Shown: piece after piece, positions 36,141 through 45,413 of the stretch
Numbering within the stretch: position 1 is the stretch's first letter
Layout of the letters: every line of letters starts with the position of its first letter
Assembly (NCBI GenBank): GCA_963715565.1
Contig: OY970256.1
Location: forward strand, 186,001-250,000
Length of the DNA: 64,000 nucleotides
Reading direction: 5' to 3'
DNA from: JACVRN01 sp963715565
GTDB lineage: Bacteria; Acidobacteriota; Blastocatellia; Pyrinomonadales; Pyrinomonadaceae
Translations under genes and position numbers: made by a program
The notes under the pieces: generated by a model
What the model saw: the letters and a program-made list of their open reading frames with translations, nothing else
Told to the model about the DNA's origin: nothing
Database searches by the model: none

Positions 36141-36758
36141 ATGACGGACGAACAACTGCTGCAAAGAGCGAGTCGCGGTGACGAGGCCGCCTTCCTGCTT
36201 CTTTATGAGCGCCACCGGGACGTAGTGTTTCGTTTCGCCTACAGGATGCTGGGTTCGACCACGCAGGCCGAGGACGTCACGCACGATTGCTTTTTGAGTT
36301 TGATACGCAGGCCCGAAGCCTTTGACGAAGAGCGCGCCAAGCTTCGCACCTATCTCTTAGCGGCGACGCGCAATCTCGCGCTCAAGTCGCTCAGGCGCAC
36401 GGGCGCGGAAGTCGCCCTGGACGATTTAGCGGAAGAGCCCTCGGCGTCCGCCGAAGCAAGTGGACCGCTCCGCAAGCTCCTTGATGAAGAACTGGCCCTT
36501 GAAGTCAGCCGCGCAGTGGCCGCTTTGCCCGCGCTCCAACGCGAAGCACTGGTCTTGTTTGAATACGAGGAACTCAGCTTGCGAGAGGTGGCCGAAGTAG
36601 TCGGAGCGGATGTCGGGACAGTGAAAGCCAGACTGCACCGCGCCCGGCAGAGATTGAAACGCAGCCTTGAACCCTACTGGAGAAGCAACCCGGAAATAGT
36701 TGTTCTGGAGAGAAGTGAAGATGAGCGACCGACGAGAGATTCAACTATCTTCCACTAA
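36141..36758 (+). CDS. ECF-type RNA polymerase sigma factor
   Basis: This encodes 205 residues from ATG 36141; the frame is open upstream to a TTG at 36009, and no strong ribosome site marks the start. Region 2 (FLLLYERHRDVVFRFAYRMLGSTTQAEDVTHDCFL) and region 4 (LPALQREALVLFEYEELSLREVAEVVGADVGTVKARLHRARQRL) are complete. Its last 38 bp overlap the start of the TonB-type protein, so the pair is translationally coupled. Confidence 0.85.
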   Translation: MTDEQLLQRASRGDEAAFLLLYERHRDVVFRFAYRMLGSTTQAEDVTHDCFLSLIRRPEAFDEERAKLRTYLLAATRNLALKSLRRTGAEVALDDLAEEPSASAEASGPLRKLLDEELALEVSRAVAALPALQREALVLFEYEELSLREVAEVVGADVGTVKARLHRARQRLKRSLEPYWRSNPEIVVLERSEDERPTRDSTIFH

Positions 36759-38463
36759 CGACGCGAGCGAGGCGCCCTCGGATTCGTCCGACTCCCTGAT
36801 GGAGGATGTGGCGGAGGAGCGCGAGTTGAAATCTGTGCTCGCACGCTGGCGCGTTCCCGAACCGCCCGCCGTCATGGACGAACGCATCGCGTCCTCTTAC
36901 CGCCAACAGTTGAGCCATATTTCCCAAGAGAGCGAGGTACACACGATGAAACGGTGTTCGACCTGTCAGGAAGAATTTGCCGACAGATTTACTTTCTGCC
37001 CCATTGACGGCACGCCGTTACAAGCCCCCGTCGCGGAAACCAACGTGGTCGAGAGCATAGATTACGACGAAGAACGCACCATGCCGTCCTTCTCTGCTGC
37101 CGAGCACAGCTTTGCGCACAGCGACGCCGCCGCTTCGGCTTCAACTAACGAATATCACCTGACGATCATCGAAGACCAATCCATCCTTCGCAGACTGTCC
37201 GAAGAACTCAAGGAAGTCCGCCACGATGCGCAACTCACCTGGCCCGAGTTCAGACAATCGCCTCTGGGTTTTACTAAGAGATTGTTTTCGGCTTACGGCA
37301 CGATGCTCTGGAAGTTCGTCACGAGTCCGAACGTCGCCATCGCTTTGATTACTTCCATCTTCGTGATGCTGGTGATTTCGGGCGGAGTGATTCTTTTGGA
37401 ACGCAACACTTCCAGCATGACGTCGCGGATTGTGATGGTCTCTCTGGCCGTGCTGTTTTTAGCCCTGGCGGGTGTGCTCGCATCATCACTGCCTAATCGT
37501 TACCGCTCGCTCTCCACCGAAGAGAGTTCCGAGACGAAAAATCTGGCCTTGTCCGGTGTCGCAGCCTTTGCCTTCATCCTCTTCCTCGTCGGTGGCTTCT
37601 ACGGGCTTGAGCGTTACAGGCAACGGCAGGCGCAGATTGCCGCCGCGCAACAGGCTGAACAAATGTCGGTTGAGATAGTGGACATCCCGATTGAAGAGGA
37701 AGAACTGGACAAAGGGACAGCCGGTGCTGCCAAAGGAAGCGGCGGCGGGATGAAAGAGAAACAGCAGAAGGCTGGCGGCGGTGGCGGCGGCGGCGATGAA
37801 GCCGAGACCCGCGCCCCTTCGGCTGGCAAACTCCCCACCGCCAGCCTTGAGCCGCAGGTCGTCGTGCCAAGGCCGGAACCTCCGCCACAGAAACTGGCGT
37901 TGCTGCCCGTGACGCCCACGGTGCGTGCAGACCCGACTCTGTTTCCACCAGACCCGAGGAACCTGCCGTTCGGCATGCCTGACTCCAAGAGCAACGATTT
38001 ATCGCGAGGCTCAGGCAGTGGCGAAGGCTATGGTGGAGGCAGTGGGACAGGTGTTGGACGAGGAGATGGAGCGGGTGTCGGACCCGGACGTGGATATAAC
38101 ACTGGCGGAGGAGACACCAACATCGGAGGCGGTGGACCCGGAGGAGGCGGAGGCGGAGGAGAGGACTACAACCGGACCTTTAATCCGAAGGATGTGAACC
38201 AAAAAGCACGCATCATCTCGCGCCCGGAGCCGCAGTACACGGAAGAGGCTCGTCGGAATCAGGTGACGGGGACAGTTGTGTTGCGGGCAGTGTTTGCGGC
38301 GAATGGGAGTGTGACGGGGATCAAGGCGATCAAGGGATTGCCGGATGGGTTGACGGAGAAAGCGATCGCGGCGGCGAGGCAGATCAGGTTTGTGCCAGCG
38401 CAGAAGGATGGGCGGAACGTCTCGCAGTACATCCAGATCGAATATAACTTCAACCTGTACTGA
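36721..38463 (+). CDS. TonB C-terminal protein with anti-sigma-like and zinc-ribbon N-terminus
   Basis: This encodes 580 residues from ATG 36721 behind GAGAAG. Residues about 30-70 (ELKSVLARWRVPEPPAVMDERI) resemble the N-terminus of membrane anti-sigma proteins. A zinc ribbon follows (CSTCQEEFADRFTFCPIDGTPL). Three membrane helices lie at about 200-300, then a Gly-rich linker and a TonB C-terminal domain (ARIISRPEPQYTEEARRNQVTGTVVLR). I infer a membrane anti-sigma protein with a TonB-type envelope-spanning end. The last 200 bp have distinct codon use (GGG glycine, GCG, ATC). Confidence 0.72.
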   Translation: MSDRREIQLSSTNDASEAPSDSSDSLMEDVAEERELKSVLARWRVPEPPAVMDERIASSYRQQLSHISQESEVHTMKRCSTCQEEFADRFTFCPIDGTPLQAPVAETNVVESIDYDEERTMPSFSAAEHSFAHSDAAASASTNEYHLTIIEDQSILRRLSEELKEVRHDAQLTWPEFRQSPLGFTKRLFSAYGTMLWKFVTSPNVAIALITSIFVMLVISGGVILLERNTSSMTSRIVMVSLAVLFLALAGVLASSLPNRYRSLSTEESSETKNLALSGVAAFAFILFLVGGFYGLERYRQRQAQIAAAQQAEQMSVEIVDIPIEEEELDKGTAGAAKGSGGGMKEKQQKAGGGGGGGDEAETRAPSAGKLPTASLEPQVVVPRPEPPPQKLALLPVTPTVRADPTLFPPDPRNLPFGMPDSKSNDLSRGSGSGEGYGGGSGTGVGRGDGAGVGPGRGYNTGGGDTNIGGGGPGGGGGGGEDYNRTFNPKDVNQKARIISRPEPQYTEEARRNQVTGTVVLRAVFAANGSVTGIKAIKGLPDGLTEKAIAAARQIRFVPAQKDGRNVSQYIQIEYNFNLY

Positions 38464-38518
38464 GAACCTGCTTTGAGAGCTTCCTCAAGCTCTCGTTGGA
38501 TGAAACGGTTGTTAACAG

Positions 38519-38560
38519 GAGCGGCGCTTCCCTCTGCCGGAAGCGCCGCTCTTTTTCTTC
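38519..38560 (+). terminator. rho-independent terminator of the sigma/TonB operon
   Basis: A 13-bp perfect stem (GAGCGGCGCTTCC and complement), a 7-nt loop and then TTTTTCTTC. It is the strongest intrinsic terminator in the window. Confidence 0.9.
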
Positions 38561-38789
38561 CCCGCATAAAAGTGCGCGCGGCCTCGTGAAGAATTTATTT
38601 CTGAATTAAACGCGCCGCTTCTGCAAACTCGCACGCAAGCTCTTTTGACTTCTCTCGTTCTAGCACCAGAACGGTTACGAGCAGCCCGTGGCTTGATGCG
38701 CCTTTGACGTCGGGCCGACGGTCTTGAGTTTCGACCGAGGCAGCGCTCCTTGTGTTGTCTAATCTCTTCTTGTTTGTAAGGAGAACTCC

Positions 38790-41312
38790 ATGCGACGAAA
38801 GTTTATTCCGTATTCGATAATCACGCTCATCCTCGCCTTCTTCGCGCTTATGTCATTAACATTGCTGCCGGAGCGGGAGGCGGCGCGCGCCGAAGCAAAC
38901 CGCGCGACACAAGGGCAGCTGGAAGTTCTGGACAAAAGCGGAAAGCCCGTTGGGACGTGTCCCTTGAAGCAGACAACGGTGCGCGCGGAAATCAGCGGCT
39001 TCCTCTCGCGCGTGCGCGTCACGCAGGAATTTGAAAATCCCTTTAAAGAAAAGATTGAAGCCGTCTACACGTTTCCTTTGCCGCAGGCGGCTGCGGTTGA
39101 CGACATGACGATGCGTGTCGGAGACCGCACAGTGCGAGGCCGTATACTGCGTCGCGAAGAAGCGCAAGCGGTTTACGACGCCGCCAAGAGAGGCGGTCAG
39201 GTAGCGAGCCTGCTTGACCAGGAGCGGCCCAATATCTTTACGCAGTCGGTGGCGAACATCATGCCGGGCGAGCGCGTGACGGTCGAAATCAGTTACGTGG
39301 AGACTCTGAAATACGAGGATGGCTCCTACGAGTTTGTCTTTCCGATGGTCGTCGGCCCGCGCTACATTCCGGGCACGCCCACGGGCACGCAAAGCGGGGG
39401 CGGCACACGTCCCGACACGAACAAGGTTCCGGACGCTTCGCGCATTACGCCGCCCGTGATGCGCGAGGGCCTGCGCGCAGGCCACGACATCTCTGTGGAG
39501 GTCTCTATTGATGCCGGAGTGCCGATTGACAGCGTCGCTTCAAATTCGCACGCCGTAGAAGTTGAGAGACGTGCTCCTTCGAGCGCCGTCGTGCGTCTCA
39601 AGAATCAAACGGAGATTCCTAACAAAGACTTCACGCTTCGTTACGACGCCGCCGGTCGTCGAATGGAGGACGCCGTGCTCACGCACCGCTCCGACCGTGG
39701 CGGCTTTTTTACTCTCATACTTCAGCCGCCCGAGCGCGTTGCGCCCGAAGATGTCACGCCGAAGGAGCTGGTTTTTGTCGTTGACACTTCGGGCTCTATG
39801 GAAGGCTTTCCGCTGGACAAGGCGAAGGAGACTATGAAGCTTGCGCTCGACGGTCTCTACCCGCAGGACACATTTAATCTCATCACGTTTGCGGGTGACA
39901 CGCACATACTGTTTGAGAAACCCGTACGGGCCACGCCGGAGAACCTCAAAAAGGCGCAAGCGTTTCTCTCGTCGCGCGCGGGCGGCGGCGGGACCGAGAT
40001 GATGAAGGCCATACGCGCCGCGCTAGACCCATCGGACGCGCAAGATCATGTACGCATCGTCTGCTTTATGACGGACGGCTACGTAGGCAACGACATGGGG
40101 ATTATCGGAGAGATTCAGAAGCATCCGAACGCGCGCGTCTTTGCGTTTGGCATCGGCAGCTCCGTCAATCGCTATCTTCTGGACAAGATGGCGGAGCAGG
40201 GGCGCGGCGAGGTCGAATACGTTTCTCTGAATGACGACGGCTCACGCGCTGCCAGAAAGTTTCACGAGCGCGTGCGTAATCCTTTGTTGACGGACATCTC
40301 CGTCGATTGGTCCGGCTTGCCCATCGCGGACGTTTACCCTAAGCGCATCCCTGATCTGTTTGGCGCAAAGCCTGTCGTGGTCACGGGTCGTTACACCGGG
40401 CACGGGCGCGCGACTATCAAGCTGCGTGGCAAGATGGGCGGAGATAATTTCGTGCGCGAGATTCCGCTTGAGCTTCCGGAGACGGAGCAGCGTCATGACG
40501 TGCTCGCCACACTCTGGGCGCGCACGCGAATTGATGACTTGATGAATCAGGACTTGAGCGGCATACAACAGGGCACGCCGCGCGAAGATGTGCGCGAGAC
40601 CATCACACAGCTCGGGCTTGAATATCGTCTGATGACGCAGTTCACCTCGTTTGTCGCCGTCGAAGAGATGGTCGTCACGGACGGAGGCCAGCCGCGCCGC
40701 GTGGAAGTGCCCGTGGAGTTGCCGGAAGGCGTCAACGGCGAGATGGTCGGAGCCGACGTTACTGAGGAAACGGAATACAGGAAAAATCCGCCAGCCCCAT
40801 CGCCTGCACGTATGATGGCCCAGCCCGTGAACGTCACAGCCAATACCTCGACCAGCAGCAGCACCAGAGCGGCTAACGAGAAAAGCGCGTCGAAGATGAG
40901 CGTAAAGAGCCGACGCCCAGTTGGAGGGAAGGATAGCGACGGACGTGGGGCCGGAGGCGGCGGCGGAGGTGGCGAAGGCACGACTGCGATGTCTCCGGAG
41001 GAGCGCAAGCGGCAGCAGCTTCTGTCCAAGCTGCATCCGTCAATCGTGGCCGTCATAGACCGCTTGATCAAGAAAGCGCAGCCGGGAGCCGTTGAAGCTC
41101 AGTTCGTAGTGGACGGAAAGGCTGAGATTCAAATCTGGCTCTTTGATAAAACACCGGAGGCGCTCGCCGAGCTGAAGCAGCTTGGCTTTGAGGTCTTGCT
41201 TGACCCGCAGACTTCAAAGCTGGTCATCGGGCGCTTGGAGATAGAGAAGCTGGCCGCGCTCTCCGAACTCAAATCAGTTCGCTACGTCGCGCCGCAGCTC
41301 ACTCGCCGATAA
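38790..41312 (+). CDS. VIT and VWA domain membrane-anchored protein
   Basis: This encodes 840 residues, start behind AAGGAG. It has an N-terminal membrane helix (10-30), a VIT domain about 45-180 (RVTQEFENPFKEKIEAVYTFPLP ... RREEAQAVYDAAKRGGQ), a von Willebrand A domain about 325-490 with an intact MIDAS (FVVDTSGSMEG), a Gly-rich linker near 720 and a C-terminal β-rich segment. The same architecture occurs in inter-α-trypsin inhibitor-like proteins and sortase-linked proteins of Gram-negatives. It is likely a surface-facing adhesin or assembly factor. Confidence 0.85.
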   Translation: MRRKFIPYSIITLILAFFALMSLTLLPEREAARAEANRATQGQLEVLDKSGKPVGTCPLKQTTVRAEISGFLSRVRVTQEFENPFKEKIEAVYTFPLPQAAAVDDMTMRVGDRTVRGRILRREEAQAVYDAAKRGGQVASLLDQERPNIFTQSVANIMPGERVTVEISYVETLKYEDGSYEFVFPMVVGPRYIPGTPTGTQSGGGTRPDTNKVPDASRITPPVMREGLRAGHDISVEVSIDAGVPIDSVASNSHAVEVERRAPSSAVVRLKNQTEIPNKDFTLRYDAAGRRMEDAVLTHRSDRGGFFTLILQPPERVAPEDVTPKELVFVVDTSGSMEGFPLDKAKETMKLALDGLYPQDTFNLITFAGDTHILFEKPVRATPENLKKAQAFLSSRAGGGGTEMMKAIRAALDPSDAQDHVRIVCFMTDGYVGNDMGIIGEIQKHPNARVFAFGIGSSVNRYLLDKMAEQGRGEVEYVSLNDDGSRAARKFHERVRNPLLTDISVDWSGLPIADVYPKRIPDLFGAKPVVVTGRYTGHGRATIKLRGKMGGDNFVREIPLELPETEQRHDVLATLWARTRIDDLMNQDLSGIQQGTPREDVRETITQLGLEYRLMTQFTSFVAVEEMVVTDGGQPRRVEVPVELPEGVNGEMVGADVTEETEYRKNPPAPSPARMMAQPVNVTANTSTSSSTRAANEKSASKMSVKSRRPVGGKDSDGRGAGGGGGGGEGTTAMSPEERKRQQLLSKLHPSIVAVIDRLIKKAQPGAVEAQFVVDGKAEIQIWLFDKTPEALAELKQLGFEVLLDPQTSKLVIGRLEIEKLAALSELKSVRYVAPQLTRR

Positions 41313-41323
41313 CTACGATTATT

Positions 41324-41365
41324 CTTTCACCGTGGGAGACGATTGGTCGTCTCCCACGGTGAAAG
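41324..41365 (+). terminator. terminator hairpin after the VIT/VWA gene
   Basis: A perfect 19-bp stem (CTTTCACCGTGGGAGACGA and complement) with a TTGG loop lies 11 bp after the stop. There is no T-run. Confidence 0.75.
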
Positions 41366-41449
41366 CTGTGGAACAAACATTTCGTACGGGCGTCTAAAAG
41401 AGTGTTTCCATCTCTTCATTGCGGATGAAAAGCATCACGGAGAAATATC

Positions 41450-41977
41450 ATGTCCAGATTCCAGAGCCCGCTTAATCATGTCAGAGTCGCAGCGCCCTGC
41501 ACGGCTGATTGGGAACGGATGGTCGGAACGGAGCGCGTGCGTTTCTGCGGCCAGTGCAGCCTGAATGTTTACAACCTGTCGGGCATGACAAAGCGCGAAG
41601 CCGAACGGCTCGTCACAAGCGCAGAAGGCCGTCTCTGCATCAGGTTCTATCGTCGCGCAGACGGCACGATTCTGACCAAAAATTGTCCCATCGGCTTAAC
41701 CGCCATCAAGCGGCGAATTTCTCGCGTCACGCGCGCGACACTCTCCGCCGTGTTGAGCTTCTTCGCGGGGCTTGGCGTTTATTTTGGTTTGAGAGAGACG
41801 CCGCAAGTTTCCACCGTCACGATGGGTGTCATTGCTGCCCGCCCCCTAATCCCGGTCGCAGGGCGTATGGAGAAGAAAGAGATTCCTGTAAAGGAAACTG
41901 AAGAGGGCCAGATGGAGATTATGGGTGACGTGGCAATACCCGAAACTCCCCGGATGCGTAAACGCTTTCGCCGCTGA
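41450..41977 (+). CDS. Cys-motif membrane protein of an Acidobacteria-type family
   Basis: This encodes 175 residues. The N-terminus has the conserved set APC...W..M...ERVRFCGQCSLNVYNLSGMT, followed by RLCIRFYRRADGTILTKNCP, a family I recall as frequent in Acidobacteriota and some Cyanobacteria. The five Cys (APC, FCGQC, RLC, NCP) could bind a metal. One membrane helix near 105-125 precedes a variable tail. The ATG follows GGAGA by 6 nt. The function is unknown. Confidence 0.65.
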   Translation: MSRFQSPLNHVRVAAPCTADWERMVGTERVRFCGQCSLNVYNLSGMTKREAERLVTSAEGRLCIRFYRRADGTILTKNCPIGLTAIKRRISRVTRATLSAVLSFFAGLGVYFGLRETPQVSTVTMGVIAARPLIPVAGRMEKKEIPVKETEEGQMEIMGDVAIPETPRMRKRFRR

Positions 41978-41996
41978 AGCTCGCAGAAAAAAGAAT

Positions 41997-42058
41997 CAGC
42001 CCCGCGTGAAAAGCGAACCAGTTCATCCGAGAGTTGATTCGCTTTTCACGCGGGGCTG
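41997..42058. terminator. bidirectional hairpin between convergent genes
   Basis: A perfect 21-bp stem (CAGCCCCGCGTGAAAAGCGAA and complement) with a 20-nt loop sits between the stops at 41977 and 42076. Confidence 0.75.
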
Positions 42059-42075
42059 TAGTTTGTGAAAGTGAA

Positions 42076-42402
42076 TTAAGCGGCGCGCACGTTTTGTTCA
42101 TGCGGGTCGTATTCGGTTTCAAGGTAACGACGCGCGATAAACTTGAGCACTGCCGAAACGTGTTTGCATTCGTAGCCCGGCTCGGCGTTGCCGCGAAAGA
42201 TAAAGTCTGCGCAGGTGCAGGCCAAATGTTTGGTCTGCGGCTCGCAGAAAAGATGATAGTCCTGTTCCGTGCCCGCTTCCGAACGGGCCATCCAACCATA
42301 AGGCTCCGCCTCGCTCACGATAATACGCTCGGAGCGCGCGGCGCGCTGCTCCGCAGGCGTGAAATCTTCGCGCTTGACGGCCTGTTTCTTTTTCATAGTC
42401 AT
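42076..42402 (-). CDS. SWIM zinc-finger protein
   Basis: This encodes 108 residues. The zinc motif is CTCADF...YECKH (CxCx(n)CxH), typical of SWIM domains in DNA- or protein-binding modules. It stands alone without a Snf2 partner. The basic N-terminus would suit nucleic-acid contact. A second ATG lies 6 bp downstream. Confidence 0.75.
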   Translation of the reverse strand: MTMKKKQAVKREDFTPAEQRAARSERIIVSEAEPYGWMARSEAGTEQDYHLFCEPQTKHLACTCADFIFRGNAEPGYECKHVSAVLKFIARRYLETEYDPHEQNVRAA

Positions 42403-42573
42403 CTCGAAAATTCCCCTGTTCTTAATAAGTCAAACGGGCGTCTTCGAACGCTCCGAAAAGCAGCTTTTAAAAAGCTGTAACTTGGATGCGCGAAAGGGTT
42501 TAGGGGTTTGAAGCGGGAGCCGGAAAAAGATGCTTTTAGCAACTCGCTTTGCATCCACTGCCTGCGCTTGTCT

Positions 42574-43137
42574 TCATGCGATTAGCGGGAGTTTCCGCTC
42601 TGGCCGATGATGTGGAAACGTGGGGCCGGGAGGAGGCGGGATGCGTGCGGCCTCTTCGAGCGTGGCGGCGCGCCGGCGCGCAATTTCGAGTTGCAGGCTT
42701 TCGAGACCGCGTGCCATGGCCCATTCGTGGTTGGCCGCAAAGACGGGCTTCAAGAGAAACGAGAGAGCTTTCAGGAGCGGCTTGTCGGCGCGAATCCGCC
42801 AGTCGTAGGTGATGTTGACAAACTCTGCATCGGGCTCAAAGGTCCAGACGCCTTCGCCCTCGAAATCTCCGAAGGCGCGCAAGGTGAAGCCGTACGGATG
42901 ACGCGAATCGGTGACGCGAAATTTCCAGCGCAACGTGTAGGGAAGCCAGCCCTTCGTGTAGAGACTGGCGACCCGCCCTAAGCCTCTGTCATCGCCCGGC
43001 TCCAATTCTTCCACTGCTAAGTAAACGGAAGGCCACCAGCGCGGCAAGCTTTTCGCGTCGCCGAGGATGTCGGAAATTTCTTCCGGAGTACTACGCACGC
43101 GCCAGCGTGTGATGAAATGATAATCGTTCGCGCTCAT
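42574..43137 (-). CDS. SRPBCC (START-like) family protein
   Basis: This encodes 187 residues with the SRPBCC opening (FITRWRVRSTPEEISDILGDAKSLPRWWPSVY) and the terminal helix that closes the ligand cavity. The family includes cyclases and lipid carriers; the ligand here is unknown. It starts 19 bp after the upstream 470-residue gene, probably the same operon. The C-terminal 30 residues are Pro/Arg rich. Confidence 0.75.
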   Translation of the reverse strand: MSANDYHFITRWRVRSTPEEISDILGDAKSLPRWWPSVYLAVEELEPGDDRGLGRVASLYTKGWLPYTLRWKFRVTDSRHPYGFTLRAFGDFEGEGVWTFEPDAEFVNITYDWRIRADKPLLKALSFLLKPVFAANHEWAMARGLESLQLEIARRRAATLEEAARIPPPPGPTFPHHRPERKLPLIA

Positions 43138-43156
43138 GATGCTGTGGTTGTTCGTA

Positions 43157-44569
43157 TCAGTTGTGCTCGTGCGTGCGTTGCGTGTGGCTCAGGGCGTCCG
43201 GGCGATAGAACTCTTGATAAAAATCTGTGTCGAGATGATGAGCCTGATGCGCGAGCACTGTGCGGAACGGTCCACCTGCTGCGGGAAATCTTCCATGACG
43301 ATTGTAAACATACTCGCAGTAAGCAATAGTCGCGGCAATCGCGCGGTCGGAATATTTTTGAATCCCGCGCTGCACGCGAGGGCCGTCGCGCCACGCTGTA
43401 GCCGTGCCACCGTCGCGGAACGTGCCCGTGCCCTTCGCATACTTGTAGTCCACAAAAGCCGTGACAGCTTCTTCCATGTTGCGATAGTAAGGCGGGCAGT
43501 AGGGCTTGATGAGCACACGATTATCACGCTCTAACCCGACGGCTGTGGGGACGGGGAGGTCGCGCCCGAGCGCTTTCAAAATCTTTCGAGCCACGGGGCC
43601 AAGCGCGGCTGTGCGCGAGAAGGGCACATCTTCCATGCGAAAGCCGAGCGTCTTGAGCCAGATGAAGGGATGCGCGGCGAAATGCGGAAAGCCGCCGAGG
43701 CCGAGCGCCTGCGTCATGAGCGCCAGATTTTGCAAAATCTCGCCCTGCTCTAAAGCCGCGAACTCGTAGACCCACGTCTCAAGCGTCGAGACGGTGGCAA
43801 CACGATTCGCGCGCAGGTGGTCGTAGAGATGGCCGCCGCGCGAGCGCGCGAAGCGTTTGAGTCCGGCGGGTTGAAAACGATTGCGGTCGTCTAGGATGAA
43901 ATAGCCGAACTCTTCGCTAAAGGCTGAAAGAAGGATGTTGATGTAGTAGCCGGTCAGCTCCGCGACGGGTAGAAAGTAGGTCGTGCCCGGAAGATTTGCA
44001 GACCATTTATTAAAGGGAGGCGTGAAGGGTGGCTCGCGCGGCACGTCCAAACGCTCGTCTGCAATACGCACACGGTTTTTTTTGTAAAGCTCGACCAACT
44101 TGTGACGGCGTGCGTCTTCGGCCAGTGAGGCGATTTCGGCGCGCGGGTAATCCTGCGGGCGCTTGAGCATACAGACGCCCGAGTCGTTGATGACGAAGAC
44201 GATGCAGGCGTGCATGGCGTCGCCGCTCGCCACGGTGCGCCCTACAAAATGAGTCATGATCTCGCCTCCGCCCGCTTCGCTCGTATCACCCGTTTGATAA
44301 GGCAGCTCGGCCAGTACGTGTCCCGTAATACCGCACGCGGCAAAGGCAAGCGCCGCCTCTTCTTCAATCGTCAGGGCAACGGGCTGTTCGCGGCTTTCGT
44401 AAGCCAGCGGCCCGCCATTGAGCCGCATGCCCTTGCCAAAGCGACGCGAGCGCCGCTCGATAAGGGCATCGAGCAGAGGATAGCGTGCCGCGCGCTCCAG
44501 TGTGCCCGACGCCGCTTGCGTCTCTGAAACAGTGCGTAATGATTTGTCCGTGGTCGTCTGCGCGCTCAT
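43157..44569 (-). CDS. unknown protein with nitroreductase-like N-terminus
   Basis: This encodes 470 residues; ATG 44569 is best spaced from GGAGG (a second ATG is 3 bp upstream). The opening PLLDALIERRSRRFGKGM and FAACGITG recall the FMN nitroreductase fold. A later GGFPHFAAHPFIWLKTLGFRM and a conserved NEGRFPAAGGP-like end (NRHGRFPAAGGPFRT) are not diagnostic. I do not recognise the family firmly; a flavin-dependent oxidoreductase is a guess. It probably shares an operon with the SRPBCC gene. Confidence 0.5.
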   Translation of the reverse strand: MSAQTTTDKSLRTVSETQAASGTLERAARYPLLDALIERRSRRFGKGMRLNGGPLAYESREQPVALTIEEEAALAFAACGITGHVLAELPYQTGDTSEAGGGEIMTHFVGRTVASGDAMHACIVFVINDSGVCMLKRPQDYPRAEIASLAEDARRHKLVELYKKNRVRIADERLDVPREPPFTPPFNKWSANLPGTTYFLPVAELTGYYINILLSAFSEEFGYFILDDRNRFQPAGLKRFARSRGGHLYDHLRANRVATVSTLETWVYEFAALEQGEILQNLALMTQALGLGGFPHFAAHPFIWLKTLGFRMEDVPFSRTAALGPVARKILKALGRDLPVPTAVGLERDNRVLIKPYCPPYYRNMEEAVTAFVDYKYAKGTGTFRDGGTATAWRDGPRVQRGIQKYSDRAIAATIAYCEYVYNRHGRFPAAGGPFRTVLAHQAHHLDTDFYQEFYRPDALSHTQRTHEHN

Positions 44570-44709
44570 CATGACCTCCGTTTAGAAAGCGCACCTGTGC
44601 GCTTTGAGGATAAATACGAGAGCTGGCGAGGCTGTGGATGTCAGTTAGAAACGAAGAAATCAGTAGCCGGTTGGTTTGAAACCTGAGAGCAGATGCTTGT
44701 TAAGCAAAT

Positions 44710-44801
44710 CACCGCAGAGACGCAGAGGACGCGGAGGAAGCGCAGAGAGTTGAAATGTTTTTCTCTGCGTCGTCTCTGCGCTCTCTGCGTCTTCGGCGGT
44801 G
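44710..44801. repeat. hairpin element, CAGAGACGC family, copy 2
   Basis: The arms CACCGCAGAGACGCAGAGG and its complement surround the loop CAGAGAGTTGAAATGTTTTT, the same loop start as copy 1 at 15648. It lies 6 bp after the anti-sigma stop codon. The rest of 44573-44709 holds nothing that I can identify. Confidence 0.85.
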
Positions 44802-44807
44802 GTGGTC

Positions 44808-45413
44808 TTAATGATGTTCGAGCACTTCGTAGCTTTCCGGCGCGATGATGAGCAGGAGTGCGCCGGTCTCTGTGTAGACAGGCTCGTGAATGCTGTCTTT
44901 CGGCGCGGATTGAAAATCACCCGGCCCTAAAGATTCCCCGGCGGCGCGAGCGACGCCCTCCAGGACATAGCACTGCTCTATGCCGCGATGACGGTGAAGG
45001 GGAATGCTTGCGCCCGGCGACATCCTGACCAGCGTGGTGACCAGGCCGCTGTTCGGGTCCACGAAAAGCTTTTTGACGCTTAAGCCTTCGTGGACCTCGT
45101 GCCATTCTCCTTCGTCGGCGCGAAGCGTCACGGGCGACGGTGAAGCTTCAGCCACACACGGCTCTGCGGACATGGCCCCCGCTTCTGCGCGTACGAGCGA
45201 GGAGAGCTTTTCACGCATGTGTGCAGGAGGTGTTTCTTCCGGCCAGCCGTAGGCGAGAGCGCCGACGACTTCCTCAAACCCCTCAAGCTCCTCCGCGCAA
45301 ACGGCGCAGCCCGACAGATGTTCTTCAAAGGTGCGGGCCTCATGCTGGCTCAAAGCCCCCAGTGCATAGAGCGAAGCACGCTCTTGTATCTCTTCATCGC
45401 TGAAGCGGTGCAT
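44808..45413 (-). CDS. ChrR-type anti-sigma factor (zinc finger plus cupin)
   Basis: This encodes 201 residues. The N-terminal anti-sigma zinc motif is H...C..C in EEHLSGCAVCAEEL. The C-terminal half is a ChrR-like cupin with RMSPGASIPLHRHRGIEQCYVLEG. In the ChrR class the cupin senses singlet oxygen or related oxidants and releases the partner sigma. The start codon overlaps the sigma stop by 1 bp (TAATG). Confidence 0.85.
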   Translation of the reverse strand: MHRFSDEEIQERASLYALGALSQHEARTFEEHLSGCAVCAEELEGFEEVVGALAYGWPEETPPAHMREKLSSLVRAEAGAMSAEPCVAEASPSPVTLRADEGEWHEVHEGLSVKKLFVDPNSGLVTTLVRMSPGASIPLHRHRGIEQCYVLEGVARAAGESLGPGDFQSAPKDSIHEPVYTETGALLLIIAPESYEVLEHH

